From contig NZ_JAGIOK010000001.1 in the NCBI RefSeq assembly GCF_017876655.1, positions 2,170,001-2,234,000 on the forward strand: a stretch of DNA of 64,000 bases. Direction: 5' to 3'. Source of the stretch: Microbacterium imperiale (lineage in GTDB: Bacteria > Actinomycetota > Actinomycetes > Actinomycetales > Microbacteriaceae). Under the pieces are notes generated by a model. The model saw only the letters and a list, made by a program, of their open reading frames with translations. It searched no databases and was not told the origin of the DNA. Positions within the stretch are counted from its first letter, which is position 1; each line of letters opens with the position of its first letter. Shown piece after piece: positions 53,628-63,819 of this stretch. The translations under genes were made by a program, and so were the position numbers.

Positions 53628-54209
53628 TCAGTCGTCGATCAGCACCGACTCGGCGACGGGGCGACGCGTCCGGGGCGAGAGCTCGCGCTCGCGGACGGCG
53701 GCGGGAGCGGCATCCACGTCGCCGAGGTCGCCGACCGCCATGACCGTGATCGGCACGAGGGGCGCCTCGATGCCGAGCTGCTCGGCGAGGACGACCGGGT
53801 CGAAGCCCGTCATCTGGTGCGTGTACAGGCCGGCGGCGTGCGCCTGCACCGTGAAGTGCGCGGCCGCCTGCCCGAGGTCGTACAGGGCGGTGGGCACAGG
53901 CTTTCCGTCGATCTCGGTCTGAGCGACGAAGACGATGAGGGCTCCGGCCGGGCCGGCCCAGGCCTTGTTGAAGTCGACGAGAGCCGAGACGACCTTCTCG
54001 TGCGTCGCGGTGCCGCGGCGGGCGACGACGAAGCGCCACGGCTGGGCGTTGAACGCCGACGGAGTCCAGCGTGCCGCCTCGAGCGCGCTCGCGAGAGCGT
54101 CGTCATCGACGGGCGTGACGTCGTCGTACAGGCGGGTGCTCCAGCGGGCGGCGAGGATGTCGAGGATCGGGGCGTCGGTGTCGGCGACGCGCTCTTCAAC
54201 GAGGGACAT
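53628..54209 (-). CDS. Nitroreductase family oxidoreductase
   Basis: The 193-residue FMN-dependent protein has family patterns ILDILAARWSTRLYDDVTPVDDDALASALEAARWTPSAFNAQPWRFVVARR (FMN-binding Arg/Ser at ~24-28 and SAFNAQPWRF) and LYDLGQAAAHFTVQAHAAGLYTHQMTGFD. Members reduce quinones, nitroaromatics or other electrophiles with NAD(P)H. The physiological substrate is unknown. It is transcribed alone, with hairpins on both sides. Confidence 0.9.
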   Translation of the reverse strand: MSLVEERVADTDAPILDILAARWSTRLYDDVTPVDDDALASALEAARWTPSAFNAQPWRFVVARRGTATHEKVVSALVDFNKAWAGPAGALIVFVAQTEIDGKPVPTALYDLGQAAAHFTVQAHAAGLYTHQMTGFDPVVLAEQLGIEAPLVPITVMAVGDLGDVDAAPAAVRERELSPRTRRPVAESVLIDD

Positions 54210-54306
54210 GGGTTTCTCCGGTTCGTTCGGCGGACAGCGGCGGACGCCATCGTCCCGTCACCGCAACGACGCGGCATCCCTCCTCATTCCCCGAACACGC
54301 GCGAAA

Positions 54307-54353
54307 GTGGCGCCGGGCGGCAGTCCCTGGCGGGATGCCGCACCCGGCGCCAC
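54307..54353 (-). terminator. Hairpin downstream of the ABC-2 permease gene
   Basis: GTGGCGCCGGG (54307-54317) and CCCGGCGCCAC (54343-54353) form a perfect 11-bp stem with a 25-base loop. It sits 22 bases beyond the permease stop and upstream of the nitroreductase start. Confidence 0.65.
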
Positions 54354-54375
54354 CGTCGCGGCGAGGGGCGCGGGC

Positions 54376-55464
54376 TCAGCGGCGCAGCGCCTCGGCGAGC
54401 TTCACGCGGGCGCCCATGCGCAGCAGCGAGTTCTCGTAGATCTTCGCGCCCACGAGGATCGCGCCGACGCAGGTCACGAGCAGGATCGCGAGCGAGAGCA
54501 GCGGCTCCCACCACAGCGCGTCGCCGAGGAACAGGCGCATCGGCATGCCGACGGGCGCCGAGAAGGGCACGTACGACATGATGCCGAGGATCAGCGGGTT
54601 GTCCCAGGCGAAGATGACGAGGAAGTACGGCGCCATGACCAGCATGAGCAGCGGCGTCGTCGTCGCGCCGATGTCCTCCTGACGCGAGACCATCGCGGCG
54701 GCCGCCGCGAACAGCGACGCCAGCAGCACGAACCCGAAGAGGAAGAACACCGCGAACCAGGCGATGGGGGCGCCGATGCCGGTCAGCAGCTCGGTCTGGT
54801 CGGTCACCGTGAGGCCGACGACCGCCACCGCCGCCAGGATGAGGATCTGCCCCATCGCCAGCACCGTGTTGCCGATCACCTTGCCCGCCAGCAGGGCCCG
54901 GACGGGAACCGCCGAGATCAGCAGCTCCACGACGCGGGTCTGCTTCTCTTCGACGACCGACTGGGCGATGGTCGCACCGAAGATCTGCGCCGAGATGAAG
55001 AACACCGCGCCGAAGCCGATCGCGACGATGTACCCGAGGAAGCCCGCGTCGCCGGAGGGGTCGAGCAGCTCGACGGGCGGCAGCTGCGCGAGTGAGAGCA
55101 GGATCGTGTTCGACACCGAGGTGTCGCCGATGACGACGAAGCCCACCGGCGAGGCGCTGTCGGCGACGATCGCGGCGTCGACGTCGCCGTCGCGCACGGC
55201 GGACTCGGCCGCGGCCCGGTCGGCGACCTCCTGCAGCTCGAGCCCCGGTGTGCCCTCGACGTAGGTGGCGGCGTCGGCGCTCACGGCGACCGGCGCACCG
55301 CTGTCGTTGCCGGCCGAGAAGCCGCCCCACACCACGAGGGCCAGGGCGCCGAGGAAGAGGATCGCGAACGAGATGACGAACGACTTGCTGCGCAGCTTCG
55401 AGCCGATCTCGCGCTCGGCGACGAGCCAGGTGCTCTGGGCGAATGAGGGGGATGCGGCGCTCAC
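54376..55464 (-). CDS. ABC-2 type exporter permease (NatB-like)
   Basis: The 362-residue protein has an N-terminal helix after WLVAEREIGSKLRSKSFVISFAILFLGALALVVWGG, a large extracytoplasmic region (~55-170), then about five helices: FLGYIVAIGFGAVFFISAQIFGATIAQSVVEEKQTRVVELLISAVPVRALLAGKVIGN, with the ABC-2 EEK-RVVE motif, and YVPFSAPVGMPMRL. It overlaps the ATPase gene by four bases. NatAB-type systems export Na+ or other small solutes; the substrate cannot be told here. Confidence 0.9.
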   Translation of the reverse strand: MSAASPSFAQSTWLVAEREIGSKLRSKSFVISFAILFLGALALVVWGGFSAGNDSGAPVAVSADAATYVEGTPGLELQEVADRAAAESAVRDGDVDAAIVADSASPVGFVVIGDTSVSNTILLSLAQLPPVELLDPSGDAGFLGYIVAIGFGAVFFISAQIFGATIAQSVVEEKQTRVVELLISAVPVRALLAGKVIGNTVLAMGQILILAAVAVVGLTVTDQTELLTGIGAPIAWFAVFFLFGFVLLASLFAAAAAMVSRQEDIGATTTPLLMLVMAPYFLVIFAWDNPLILGIMSYVPFSAPVGMPMRLFLGDALWWEPLLSLAILLVTCVGAILVGAKIYENSLLRMGARVKLAEALRR

Positions 55465-56357
55465 GGGGCGACCTCCTGGATGACTTCGGTGAAGATCTGG
55501 GCGAGGGAGGGATGCCGCGGCGTGAAGCTCGCCACGTCACCCTGATCGACCGCGCGGCGCAGGACGCGCTGCGCGGTCTCGTCGGCGTCGACGTCGAACA
55601 GCGCGTAGCCGCCGTCGAACTCGATCACCGTGACGCCCGGCTCGGTGCGCAGCCAACCGGCGTCGCCGGTCGAGACGAGCTCGTAGCGGTGGCCCTGGTG
55701 CTGCCGGCGCAGGCCCTCGCGGGTGCCTGCGGCGCGGATCGTGCCGCCGGCGATGATGACGAGGTCGTCGCACAGACGCTCGACGACGTCGAGCTGGTGG
55801 GACGAGAACAGCACGCCGACGCCGCTCGCGGCTCGTGTCTGGAGGACTCCCGCGACGACGTCGACCGCGATCGGGTCGAGGCCCGAGAACGGCTCGTCGA
55901 GGATCAGCACCTGCGGGTCGTGGACGAGCGCCGCAGCGATCTGCGCGCGCTGCTGGTTGCCGAGGGAGAGGGTCTCGATGTTGTCGTTCAGGCGCTCGCC
56001 GAGGCCGAGCTCTTCGAGCAGCGACCGGGCGCGCGTCGTGGCGTCGGCCTTCGAGAACCCGTGCAGCCGGGCGAGGTAGACGATCTGCTCGAGCACCTTC
56101 ATCTTCGGGTACAGACCGCGCTCCTCGGGCATGTACCCGAACCGGCGACGGTCGGCCGCGGTGAGCGGTGCGCCGTCGAGCGTGACGCCGCCGGCGTCCG
56201 CCGACAGCACCCCGAGCATGATCCGCATCGTCGTGGTCTTGCCCGCGCCGTTCCCGCCGACGAAACCGGTCAGGCGCCCGTCGGGCACCCGGAACCCCAC
56301 GTCGTCGAGCACGCGGTGCGTGCCGTAGCTCTTGGTGATGCCGCTCAGTTCGAGCAT
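55461..56357 (-). CDS. ABC exporter ATP-binding protein (NatA-like)
   Basis: The 298-residue ATPase has Walker A FVGGNGAGKTTTM (~38), Q-loop FGYMPEERGLYPKM (~73-88), signature LSLGNQQRAQIAAAL (~128) and Walker B VLILDEPFSGLDPIAVDVV. The ~80-residue C-terminal extension is typical of drug/ion exporters. It starts from an ATG with AAGGAGG. It pairs with the permease that follows. Confidence 0.93.
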   Translation of the reverse strand: MLELSGITKSYGTHRVLDDVGFRVPDGRLTGFVGGNGAGKTTTMRIMLGVLSADAGGVTLDGAPLTAADRRRFGYMPEERGLYPKMKVLEQIVYLARLHGFSKADATTRARSLLEELGLGERLNDNIETLSLGNQQRAQIAAALVHDPQVLILDEPFSGLDPIAVDVVAGVLQTRAASGVGVLFSSHQLDVVERLCDDLVIIAGGTIRAAGTREGLRRQHQGHRYELVSTGDAGWLRTEPGVTVIEFDGGYALFDVDADETAQRVLRRAVDQGDVASFTPRHPSLAQIFTEVIQEVAP

Positions 56358-56408
56358 TCCGCCTCCTTGTCCGATGCTTCAACGCTAGGGATCGGGCGGG
56401 TGCGGACA

Positions 56409-56475
56409 CCTCCCCCCTGCGGCGGATCTCCGGGCGGCGGCGCCCGCCGGGCGGGGGAGGACCGGAGGGGGGAGG
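56409..56475 (-). terminator. Long GC-rich hairpin between two ABC operons
   Basis: CCTCCCCCC (56409-56417) pairs with GGGGGGAGG (56467-56475), and inside it CTCCGG (56428) pairs with CCGGAG (56462). It lies 16 bases past the stop of the iron ABC ATPase gene and upstream of the NatA-like gene, so it should end the siderophore operon. Confidence 0.6.
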
Positions 56476-56491
56476 CTCGGTGAGGAGGGCG

Positions 56492-57255
<764 letters not shown>

Positions 57256-57259
<4 letters not shown>

Positions 57260-58311
57260 GAGCGCCGCCTCCGTCGCGCGAGCAGAGCCATGAAGACGGG
57301 GACGCCGACGAGCGCCGTCCCGACCCCGACGGGCAGCGGTGTCGGCGAGAAGACCACGCGCGAGCCGGCATCCACCCACACCATGAACAGCGCGCCGATG
57401 ATCGCCGTCGCGGGGATCAGCCGGTGGTGCCGTGACCCCACGACCAGGCGGGCGGCGTGCGGGAGGACGAGTCCGACGAAGCCGATGGCGCCCGCGACGC
57501 TCACGAGCGTCGCGGTGATGAGCGCGGTCGACAGCAGCAGGACGGTGCGCGTGGCGCGGACGTGCACCCCGAGAGATGCAGCGACCTCGTCGCCGAAGGC
57601 GAACGCGTCGAGGGCATGCGCGTAGCGCAGGCACACCACCGAGCCGAGGGCCACGACGATCACGCACAGCTGGACGTCGTCCCACCGCACCCCCTCGAGC
57701 GACCCGAGCAGCCAGAACATCACGCCGCGGGTCTCGTCGGAGTCGGCGAATGCGAAGACGATGAGCGAGGTCAGGGCGGAGAACAGCTGCGTGCTCGCGA
57801 CACCGGCGAGCACGACGCGGTCGTTCCCGCCGCCCGACAGGCGCGCCAGCAGCAGCACGAGTCCGAAGGCGAGCAGGGCGCCGATGAAGGCACCGCCCGA
57901 GACGCCGAGCGCGGCACCACCGAGGCCCAGGATGCCGATCGCGACCGCGCCCGTGGACGCGCCCGACGAGATGCCCAGGATGAACGGGTCGGCGAGGGGA
58001 TTGCGCAGCAGCGACTGCATGATGACGCCGCAGAGCCCGAGCCCCGCGCCGCACGCGGCGGCCACCAGGGCGCGGGGCAGCCGCTCCTCCCACACGATGG
58101 CGTCCTTCGCGACGCGGACGGGGATGTCGGTGAGCCCGAGGTGGTTGGTGACGATGTCGCGGACGTTGACGAGCAGGATGTCCGCCGGGCCGAGCGTGAT
58201 CGCAGCGCCCACGGATGCGAGCAGCAGCAGGGCGCCGGCGGCGAGCAGGCCCGCTGTCGCCAGAACGCGCGTGGAGCGCGGGCTCACAGCTCGTCGCGAT
58301 GCGCGCGCCAC
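57256..58311 (-). CDS. Iron-siderophore ABC importer permease (FecCD family)
   Basis: The 351-residue protein has ~9-10 membrane helices and FecCD signatures: WEERLPRALVAAACGAGLGLCGVIMQSLLRNPLADPFILGISSGASTGAV, and SVAGAIGFVGLVLPHAARLVVGSRHHRLIPATAIIGALFMVWVDAGSR. Only one permease is present, so it probably works as a homodimer. It overlaps the binding-protein gene by 28 bases and the ATPase gene by four. Confidence 0.93.
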
Positions 58312-59327
58312 CAGGCCTCGATCTTCTCGAGGCCGTCGACGAACCGGATGGACGGGTTCAGCTCGGCGCCGTGCAACGCGATGTACCGCTCGTTCTGCAC
58401 GGCATCCATCGTCCGGGTCAGCGGGTCGGACTCGAGGAAGGCGATCTTGTCGTCGAGGCGGTCACCGGGGAAGCGGTCGCGCTGCAGGTCGCCGAGAACC
58501 AGCACGTCGGGATCCCGCGCCACGAGGTTCTCCCACGTCGTCGCCGGCCAGTCGTCGGTGAGGTCGGAGAAGACGTTGTCGAAGCCCGTCGTCGAGGCCA
58601 GCAGGGCAGCCGAGCCCAGGCCTCCGGCGACGTAGGGCGTCTTCGTGTCGGCGAACCAGAACGCGACGCTCGCCCCCGCGGCATCCATCTCGTCCGTCGC
58701 GGCCGCCGCGCGCGCCTGCAGGTCGGCGATCAGCGCGTCGGCGCGGTCGGACACGTCGAAGATCTCGCCGAGCTCGGCGATCTCGTCGTACAGGGCGTCG
58801 ATCGTGAGGGGTGTCGTGCGCGTGCCGCCGCCGTTGACGCTCTCGCCGTTGTCGCAGTCGGTGGGGGAGAGGTAGCTGGGGATGCCGGTCTCGGCGAAGC
58901 GAGCGCGCTCCGCGACGCCGCCCGCCGCGAAGTGCCGCCCGAACGAGGCCGTCACGAAGTCGGGATCGGCGCCGAGGACGACCTCGTACGTCGGGGCATT
59001 GTCGGCCAGGCGGGGCACCGCGGCGTTGGCCTCGGCGAGCGCGGGCAGGATCGGGTCGGTCCACGAGGCCGTGCCGACGATCCGGTCGGCCAGGCCCAGC
59101 GATAGCAGGATCTCGGTCGAGTTCTGGTCGAGCGACACCACGCGCTGCGGTGCGCTCTCGATCGTCACCTCGGTGCCGCAGTTGTCGATCACGAGCGGAT
59201 AGGTGGTCGTGCCCGCCCCGGGTTGCACCGCCGCCGCCCGGTCGACGGCCTCGGACGCTCCGCACGCGGTGAGCGCGAGGGCGATCGCCGGGGCGAGGAC
59301 GAGGCTGAGGGCGACGCGAGGGCGCAT
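58284..59327 (-). CDS. Iron-siderophore-binding lipoprotein
   Basis: This is a 347-residue protein from ATG 59327 (AGGAGA site). The signal peptide ends in lipobox LTAC (Cys ~22). The mature part matches class III periplasmic binding proteins: VIDNCGTEVTIESAPQRVVSLDQNSTEILLSLGLADRIVGTASW, VVLGADPDFVTASF, and WENLVARDPDVLVLGDLQ. It should capture a ferric siderophore or haem outside the membrane for the FecCD/FecE-type importer that follows. A DtxR/IdeR-like box overlaps its promoter, so iron repression is expected. Confidence 0.92.
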   Translation of the reverse strand: MRPRVALSLVLAPAIALALTACGASEAVDRAAAVQPGAGTTTYPLVIDNCGTEVTIESAPQRVVSLDQNSTEILLSLGLADRIVGTASWTDPILPALAEANAAVPRLADNAPTYEVVLGADPDFVTASFGRHFAAGGVAERARFAETGIPSYLSPTDCDNGESVNGGGTRTTPLTIDALYDEIAELGEIFDVSDRADALIADLQARAAAATDEMDAAGASVAFWFADTKTPYVAGGLGSAALLASTTGFDNVFSDLTDDWPATTWENLVARDPDVLVLGDLQRDRFPGDRLDDKIAFLESDPLTRTMDAVQNERYIALHGAELNPSIRFVDGLEKIEAWWRAHRDEL

Positions 59328-59390
59328 GGCGGTCTCCTGAAAAAGCGAGGCATCGGTGAGAGGCGGGCGCACGCGGGCGGTGCGGCTCAC

Positions 59391-59410
59391 CAAGGATAGC
59401 CTTACCTGCC
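59391..59410 (-). promoter_or_regulatory. Putative DtxR/IdeR iron box upstream of the siderophore operon
   Basis: The minus strand reads AGGTAAGGCTATCCTT within the site, which matches about 13 of 19 positions of the IdeR/DmdR consensus (TTAGGTTAGGCTAACCTAA) with the central AGGCTA kept. It includes TATCCT, a -10-like element, about 65 bases upstream of the binding-protein ATG, so an iron-loaded repressor would block the promoter. Confidence 0.65.
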
Positions 59411-59469
59411 TCGTCGGTTCGACGCTGAGCGTTCATCCCACGGCTAGGTGCGCGGCCTATGATGCGCGG

Positions 59470-60810
59470 GTGACGTCTGAACCGGCCGCCCCCCGCCGAA
59501 CGACGCGCCGAGAGCGGCTCGCCGCGTTCGGTCGAACCCGACGCGGTGTCGTGACCGGCTTCGTCGGCCTGCACGTCGCCTATATCGTCGCCCTCCTGCC
59601 CCTCATCGTCACCGGTGGAACGGAGGGCGATCTGCCGCTGTACCGCCAGTGGGCTCAGGATGCGGTGCAGGGCACGTGGCCCATCATCGACTTCCCATGG
59701 GTGTACCCGGCGGGCGCCTTGATCCCGATCGTCGGCTCGATCGCGCTCGGGCCGTATCTCTACCAGCTCGTGTGGCTGATCATGATGGCGGCGGCCAACT
59801 GGCTCGCGCTCGCCGCGATCTCCGGGGCCCGCCTGCAGCGGCGGAGCGCGTACCCCGCCGCCTGGTACTGGCTGCTCAGCGTCTTCCTGCTCGCGCCCGT
59901 CTCGATGCTGCGGCTCGAGGGCGTCGCCGCGCCGCTCGCGATCGCCGGCCTCGTCTGGGTGTCGCGCCGCCCGGTCGTCGCGGGGGCGCTCATCGCCCTC
60001 GCGACCTGGATCAAGGTCTGGCCGGCCGCCATCGCCGCCGCCGTCGTCGCCGTGTGCCGCAGCCGCTGGTGGGTCGCACTGGGCGGACTCGGCGCGAGCA
60101 CCCTCATCATGGTGGCGGTCGTCGCCGCGGGCGGTGCGTCGAACCTCTTCAGCTTCCTCACGATCCAGGGCCAGCGCGCGCCGCAGCTCGAGGCTCCCGT
60201 CGCCACCCCCTGGGTCTGGGCGACGATCTGGGAGATGCCGGGCGCCCGCATCCGCCAGAACTACGAGCTCGCGACGCGCGAGGTCATCGGCCACGGCGCC
60301 ATGGCCGCCGGCGAGATCGTCGGCTGGCTGATGATCGTCGCCTTCGTCGCTATCGCGCTGCTGCTGATCCGTGCGCGGATGACCTGGGTTCGCGGTGCCG
60401 CGCGCATGGACATCGCGGAAGGTCAGCTGGTCGTCCTGGGGGCGTTCGCGCTGACAGCCGCCCTCATCGTCTTCAACAAGGTCGGCTCGCCGCAGTACAT
60501 GCTGTGGCTCGCGCCGATCGTGACCGTCGGGCTGCTGGTCGATCCGCAGCGGTGGCGCACGCCCGCCATCTGGATGGCGATCACGAGCTTCCTGACCACG
60601 CTCGTCTTCCCGATCTTCTACATGCCGCTCGTTCGCGCCGACCCGTTCGCCGCCAGTCTGCTGCTGGCGCGCAACGCGCTCCTCGTGGTGCTGTTCGTCT
60701 GGAGCGTGCAGGCCCTGTGGCGCGTGGCCCGCGCCCGCCGTGCCGACGAGGTCGCCCCGGCAGTGCCGGCGACGCGTCCGTCGCGCTCGCGCGTCTCCGA
60801 CCCCGCCTGA
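59470..60810 (+). CDS. Multipass membrane glycosyltransferase-like protein (GT87/DUF2029-like)
   Basis: This is a 446-residue protein with ~10-11 membrane helices. Features typical of polyprenyl-phosphate-sugar-using GT-C enzymes: an acidic loop after helix 1 (GGTEGDLPLYRQWAQDAVQGTWPIIDFPWVYPAGALIP), ALATWIKVWPAAIAAAV, and KVGSPQYMLWLAPIVTVGLL. Donor and acceptor are unknown; such enzymes build cell-envelope glycans in actinobacteria. TATGAT ends six bases before GTG 59470, indicating a leaderless mRNA, which is why I did not use the longer frame from 59356. Confidence 0.75.
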   Translation: MTSEPAAPRRTTRRERLAAFGRTRRGVVTGFVGLHVAYIVALLPLIVTGGTEGDLPLYRQWAQDAVQGTWPIIDFPWVYPAGALIPIVGSIALGPYLYQLVWLIMMAAANWLALAAISGARLQRRSAYPAAWYWLLSVFLLAPVSMLRLEGVAAPLAIAGLVWVSRRPVVAGALIALATWIKVWPAAIAAAVVAVCRSRWWVALGGLGASTLIMVAVVAAGGASNLFSFLTIQGQRAPQLEAPVATPWVWATIWEMPGARIRQNYELATREVIGHGAMAAGEIVGWLMIVAFVAIALLLIRARMTWVRGAARMDIAEGQLVVLGAFALTAALIVFNKVGSPQYMLWLAPIVTVGLLVDPQRWRTPAIWMAITSFLTTLVFPIFYMPLVRADPFAASLLLARNALLVVLFVWSVQALWRVARARRADEVAPAVPATRPSRSRVSDPA

Positions 60811-60832
60811 CGCGCACAAGCGGCGCGGCCGG

Positions 60833-61534
60833 TCAGGCCAGACCGTTGCGGTGCGCGAAGACGACGGCTGCGACCCGGTCGCGCGCGCCCAGCTTGATGA
60901 GGATGTTCGACACGTGCGTCTTCACCGTCGCGTCGCCGATGAAGAGCTCGCGCGCGATCTCCGCGTTGCTCAGCGCGCGGGCGAGCAGGCGCAGCACTTC
61001 GGCCTCGCGGTCGGTGAGCCCGTGATCCGCCGCTGACGCCGCGGGTGTCGGTGGGGATGCCGTCGGTGCGGATGCCGTCGGCGCGGGCTCCTCTCCCGCC
61101 CCCGCGAACCGCTCGATCACGCGCCGCGTGACCTCGGGCGCCAGCAGCGCGTCGCCGGCGGCGGCGACGCGCACCGCGGCGGTGAGCTCTTCGGGGCCGG
61201 CGTTCTTGAGCAGGAATCCGCTCGCGCCGGCCTGCAGCGCCTGGAACAGGTAGTCGTCTCGGTCGAAGGTCGTCACCACGACGACAGCGCTCGTGTTGCT
61301 CGGTTCGGCGACGATGCGGCGTGTGGCCTCGAGGCCGTCCATCCCGGGCATCTGCACGTCCATGAACACCACGTCGGGGCGCAGGCGGGCGACGGCGTCG
61401 AGTGCCTGCGCACCATCGGCCGCCTCGCCGATGACGGCGATGTCGCCCGCGGCCTCGAGGATCATGCGGAATCCCGCTCGCATCACCGCATGATCGTCGA
61501 CGAGCAGCACCGTGAGCGGCGCCGCGCCGCTCAC
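60833..61534 (-). CDS. NarL/LuxR-type response regulator
   Basis: The 233-residue protein starts at GTG 61534, overlapping the kinase stop (GTGA). Receiver: VLLVDDHAVMRAGFRMIL, phospho-Asp in VVFMDVQMPGMDG (~55), TTFDRDDYLFQALQAGASGFLLKNA. Pro/Thr/Ala-rich linker (~140-160). LuxR helix-turn-helix: LTDREAEVLRLLARALSNAEIARELFIGDATVKTHVSNILIKLGARDRVAAVVFA. It is the partner of the kinase upstream. Targets are unknown. Confidence 0.94.
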   Translation of the reverse strand: MSGAAPLTVLLVDDHAVMRAGFRMILEAAGDIAVIGEAADGAQALDAVARLRPDVVFMDVQMPGMDGLEATRRIVAEPSNTSAVVVVTTFDRDDYLFQALQAGASGFLLKNAGPEELTAAVRVAAAGDALLAPEVTRRVIERFAGAGEEPAPTASAPTASPPTPAASAADHGLTDREAEVLRLLARALSNAEIARELFIGDATVKTHVSNILIKLGARDRVAAVVFAHRNGLA

Positions 61535-62841
61535 GCGAGCACCCCGCGGTCGTCGGCGGTCTCGCCGGCGCGGTCGTCGGGGACGGGCGTCGCCGCCCCG
61601 GCGGGGACGCGCGCCCGCACGAGGAAGCCCCCACGCGGCCGGGGCGCCGCCTCGAGCCACCCGCCCGAGGCGGCGGCGCGCTCGCGCATGCCCACGAGGC
61701 CGAGGCCCGGCGTCCCGCCGTAGCGCACGCGCCCCTCGTTGCCCACCTCGAGCTCGATCTCGTCGCCGTCGTAGCGCAGCCGCACGTCGGCGCGGGCCTC
61801 GGGGCCGCCGTGGCGTCGAGCGTTCGTCAGCGCCTCCTGGGCGATGCGGTAGAGGTTCACCTGCGCGACGTCGGATGCCGCAACCGGCGTCCCTACGACG
61901 GAGAAAGTCGTCGGCATCCCGTTCTCGTTCGCATACCGCACGAGCTCGCCGATGGCGTCGAGCCGCAGGGTCGAGGCGCCGGGGGCGGCGGCATCCGTCG
62001 TCCGCAGGGTCTCGAGCAGCTGCCGCAGTTCGACCAGCGACGCACGAGCGGACTCCTCGACGCCGGCGAGGGCCCGACGCGCCGCCTCGGGGTCGCGGTC
62101 GAGCACCGTGCGGGCGGCGCCGGCCTGCACGCCCATCGCCGAGACGTGGTGCGCGACGACGTCGTGCAGCTCGCGCGCGATGCGGACGCGATCGAGGGCG
62201 ACCGCCTGCGCCGCCGTGAGCTCGCGCTCGCGCTCGAGCTCGCGGGTGCGCTGCTCGAGCATCTCCCGGCTGCGGGCGCCGGCGTACGCACGCTCACCGA
62301 ACGCGAACGCTCCGGCGAAGAACACGACGTTGAAGAGGAACTGGAGCATCATCATCGCCGCGACCGGGGAGAACAGCGAGAACTCCGCCGCCGTCTGCTC
62401 GCCCTCGGCTCCGGTGGCCTGGAACATCGAGACCATCAGCCAGATGAACATCCCGACGATGACGATCACGCGGACGACCATGGCGCGCCGACGGTCGGCG
62501 ACCCAGGCGCCGACCGAGTACATCGCGATGAACAGGGCGATGCTGCCGACGTAGAGCTCGGGGATCAGCGCCGACATCCCGACGAAGTAGACGATCGCCA
62601 CGACGATGAGCGTGATCTCCGGCATCCGGCGACGGAGGGCCAGCGGAACGGTGAGCGCGACGGAGTAGAGCAGCCCCCAGCCCAGGTGCGGGGTGTCCTC
62701 GCCGAACACGCCGGCGACCTGACCGAGCCACGTGCTGAGGATCGCGCCGACGAGCAGCGCGCCGGCGAGCCAGAGGTCGTTGCGCAGCTGTTCGGGCGTC
62801 GGTGCGATGCGGCCGTCGGAAGCGGGAGAGGGCGCGGACAT
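61531..62841 (-). CDS. Sensor histidine kinase (NarX/DesK-type, HisKA_3)
   Basis: This is a 436-residue protein from ATG 62841 (TAGCGT ends seven bases before it). Five or so membrane helices (residues ~25-190) form an integral sensor with little extracellular part. Then comes a coiled linker, HisKA_3 with the phospho-His in VRIARELHDVVAHHVSAMGVQAGAAR (~224), and a HATPase domain (NLYRIAQEALTNARRHG; GTPGLGLVGMRERAAASGG). It forms a two-component pair with the following response regulator. The signal is unknown. Confidence 0.93.
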   Translation of the reverse strand: MSAPSPASDGRIAPTPEQLRNDLWLAGALLVGAILSTWLGQVAGVFGEDTPHLGWGLLYSVALTVPLALRRRMPEITLIVVAIVYFVGMSALIPELYVGSIALFIAMYSVGAWVADRRRAMVVRVIVIVGMFIWLMVSMFQATGAEGEQTAAEFSLFSPVAAMMMLQFLFNVVFFAGAFAFGERAYAGARSREMLEQRTRELERERELTAAQAVALDRVRIARELHDVVAHHVSAMGVQAGAARTVLDRDPEAARRALAGVEESARASLVELRQLLETLRTTDAAAPGASTLRLDAIGELVRYANENGMPTTFSVVGTPVAASDVAQVNLYRIAQEALTNARRHGGPEARADVRLRYDGDEIELEVGNEGRVRYGGTPGLGLVGMRERAAASGGWLEAAPRPRGGFLVRARVPAGAATPVPDDRAGETADDRGVLA

Positions 62842-62916
62842 GCCGTCCACGCTACGGGGCCGGCCGCCGCGCGACATCCCCCGTCCGGGGGAGCGGGGCG
62901 TCCGTTCCGGGGCGCG

Positions 62917-63756
62917 TCAGAAGATCATCGGGCGATCGTCGTCGTCGCCGGCGTCGATGTCGAGGTCGACGACGACCGGGACGTGGTCGCTGGGCGCCTC
63001 GCCCTTGCGCTGGTCGCGGTGGATCGCCGCGGCCGTGACCGCGTCGGCGAAAGCGCGCGATCCCAGGATGAAGTCGATGCGCAGCCCCTCGTTGCGGGGG
63101 AACCGCAGCTGCTTGTAGTCCCAGTACGTGAAGCCGGTCGGCACGAGCGGGCGCACGGTGTCGGCGAGCCCGGCGTCGAGCAGTGCCTGGAAGGCCGCGC
63201 GCTCGGGCGGCGAGACGTGGGTCGTCACGCCCTCGACGAGGGTCGGGTCGCCGACATCCTCGGGTGTGGGGCAGATGTTGAAGTCGCCGGTGAGGGCGAG
63301 CGGCAGGTCGGGGTCGGCGGCGAGGGTATCGCGCGTGTACTGCTCGAGCGCCTGCAGCCAGTGCAGCTTGTAGACGTAGTGCGGGTCGTCGAGCGAGCGG
63401 CCGTTCGGCACGTACAGGCTCCACACCCGCACCCCGCCGACGGTCGCGGCGATCGCGCGGGCCTCGCGCGGGGCATCCGGTCCTTCATGGCCCTTGAGGA
63501 AGCCCGGCATGCCGGGGAAGCCGATCTGCACGTCCTCGAGGGGCTCGCGGCTGGCGATCGCGACCCCGTTCCACTGGTTCAGTCCGTGCAGCTCGACGTG
63601 GTACCCGGCGGCCTCGAACTGTTCGAGCGGGAACTGCTCGGGCTTGCACTTGATCTCCTGCATCGCCAGGACGTCGACGTCCTCGTTCACGGCGAAGCCG
63701 ACGATGCGGTCGACGCGAGCGCGGATCGAGTTCACGTTCCAGGTGGCAAGACGCAT
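62917..63756 (-). CDS. xth: Exodeoxyribonuclease III
   Basis: The 279-residue exonuclease-endonuclease-phosphatase protein has RLATWNVNSIRARVDRIVGF, DVLAMQEIKCKPEQFPLEQFEAAGYHVELHGLNQWNGVAIASREPLEDV (catalytic Glu), ALTGDFNICPTPEDV, GFTYWDYKQLRFPRNEGLRIDFIL, and the terminal SDHVPVVVDLD catalytic His. It repairs abasic sites and trims 3' blocks in DNA. TAGGCT ends six bases before the ATG, so the mRNA is probably leaderless. It is divergent from the phosphoesterase. Confidence 0.95.
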   Translation of the reverse strand: MRLATWNVNSIRARVDRIVGFAVNEDVDVLAMQEIKCKPEQFPLEQFEAAGYHVELHGLNQWNGVAIASREPLEDVQIGFPGMPGFLKGHEGPDAPREARAIAATVGGVRVWSLYVPNGRSLDDPHYVYKLHWLQALEQYTRDTLAADPDLPLALTGDFNICPTPEDVGDPTLVEGVTTHVSPPERAAFQALLDAGLADTVRPLVPTGFTYWDYKQLRFPRNEGLRIDFILGSRAFADAVTAAAIHRDQRKGEAPSDHVPVVVDLDIDAGDDDDRPMIF

Positions 63757-63819
63757 GCCCCCAGCCTATTCGCCGCCTCGGACCTCGCCCGGCCCGCGGC
63801 ATCCGGATAGCGTCGGGGG

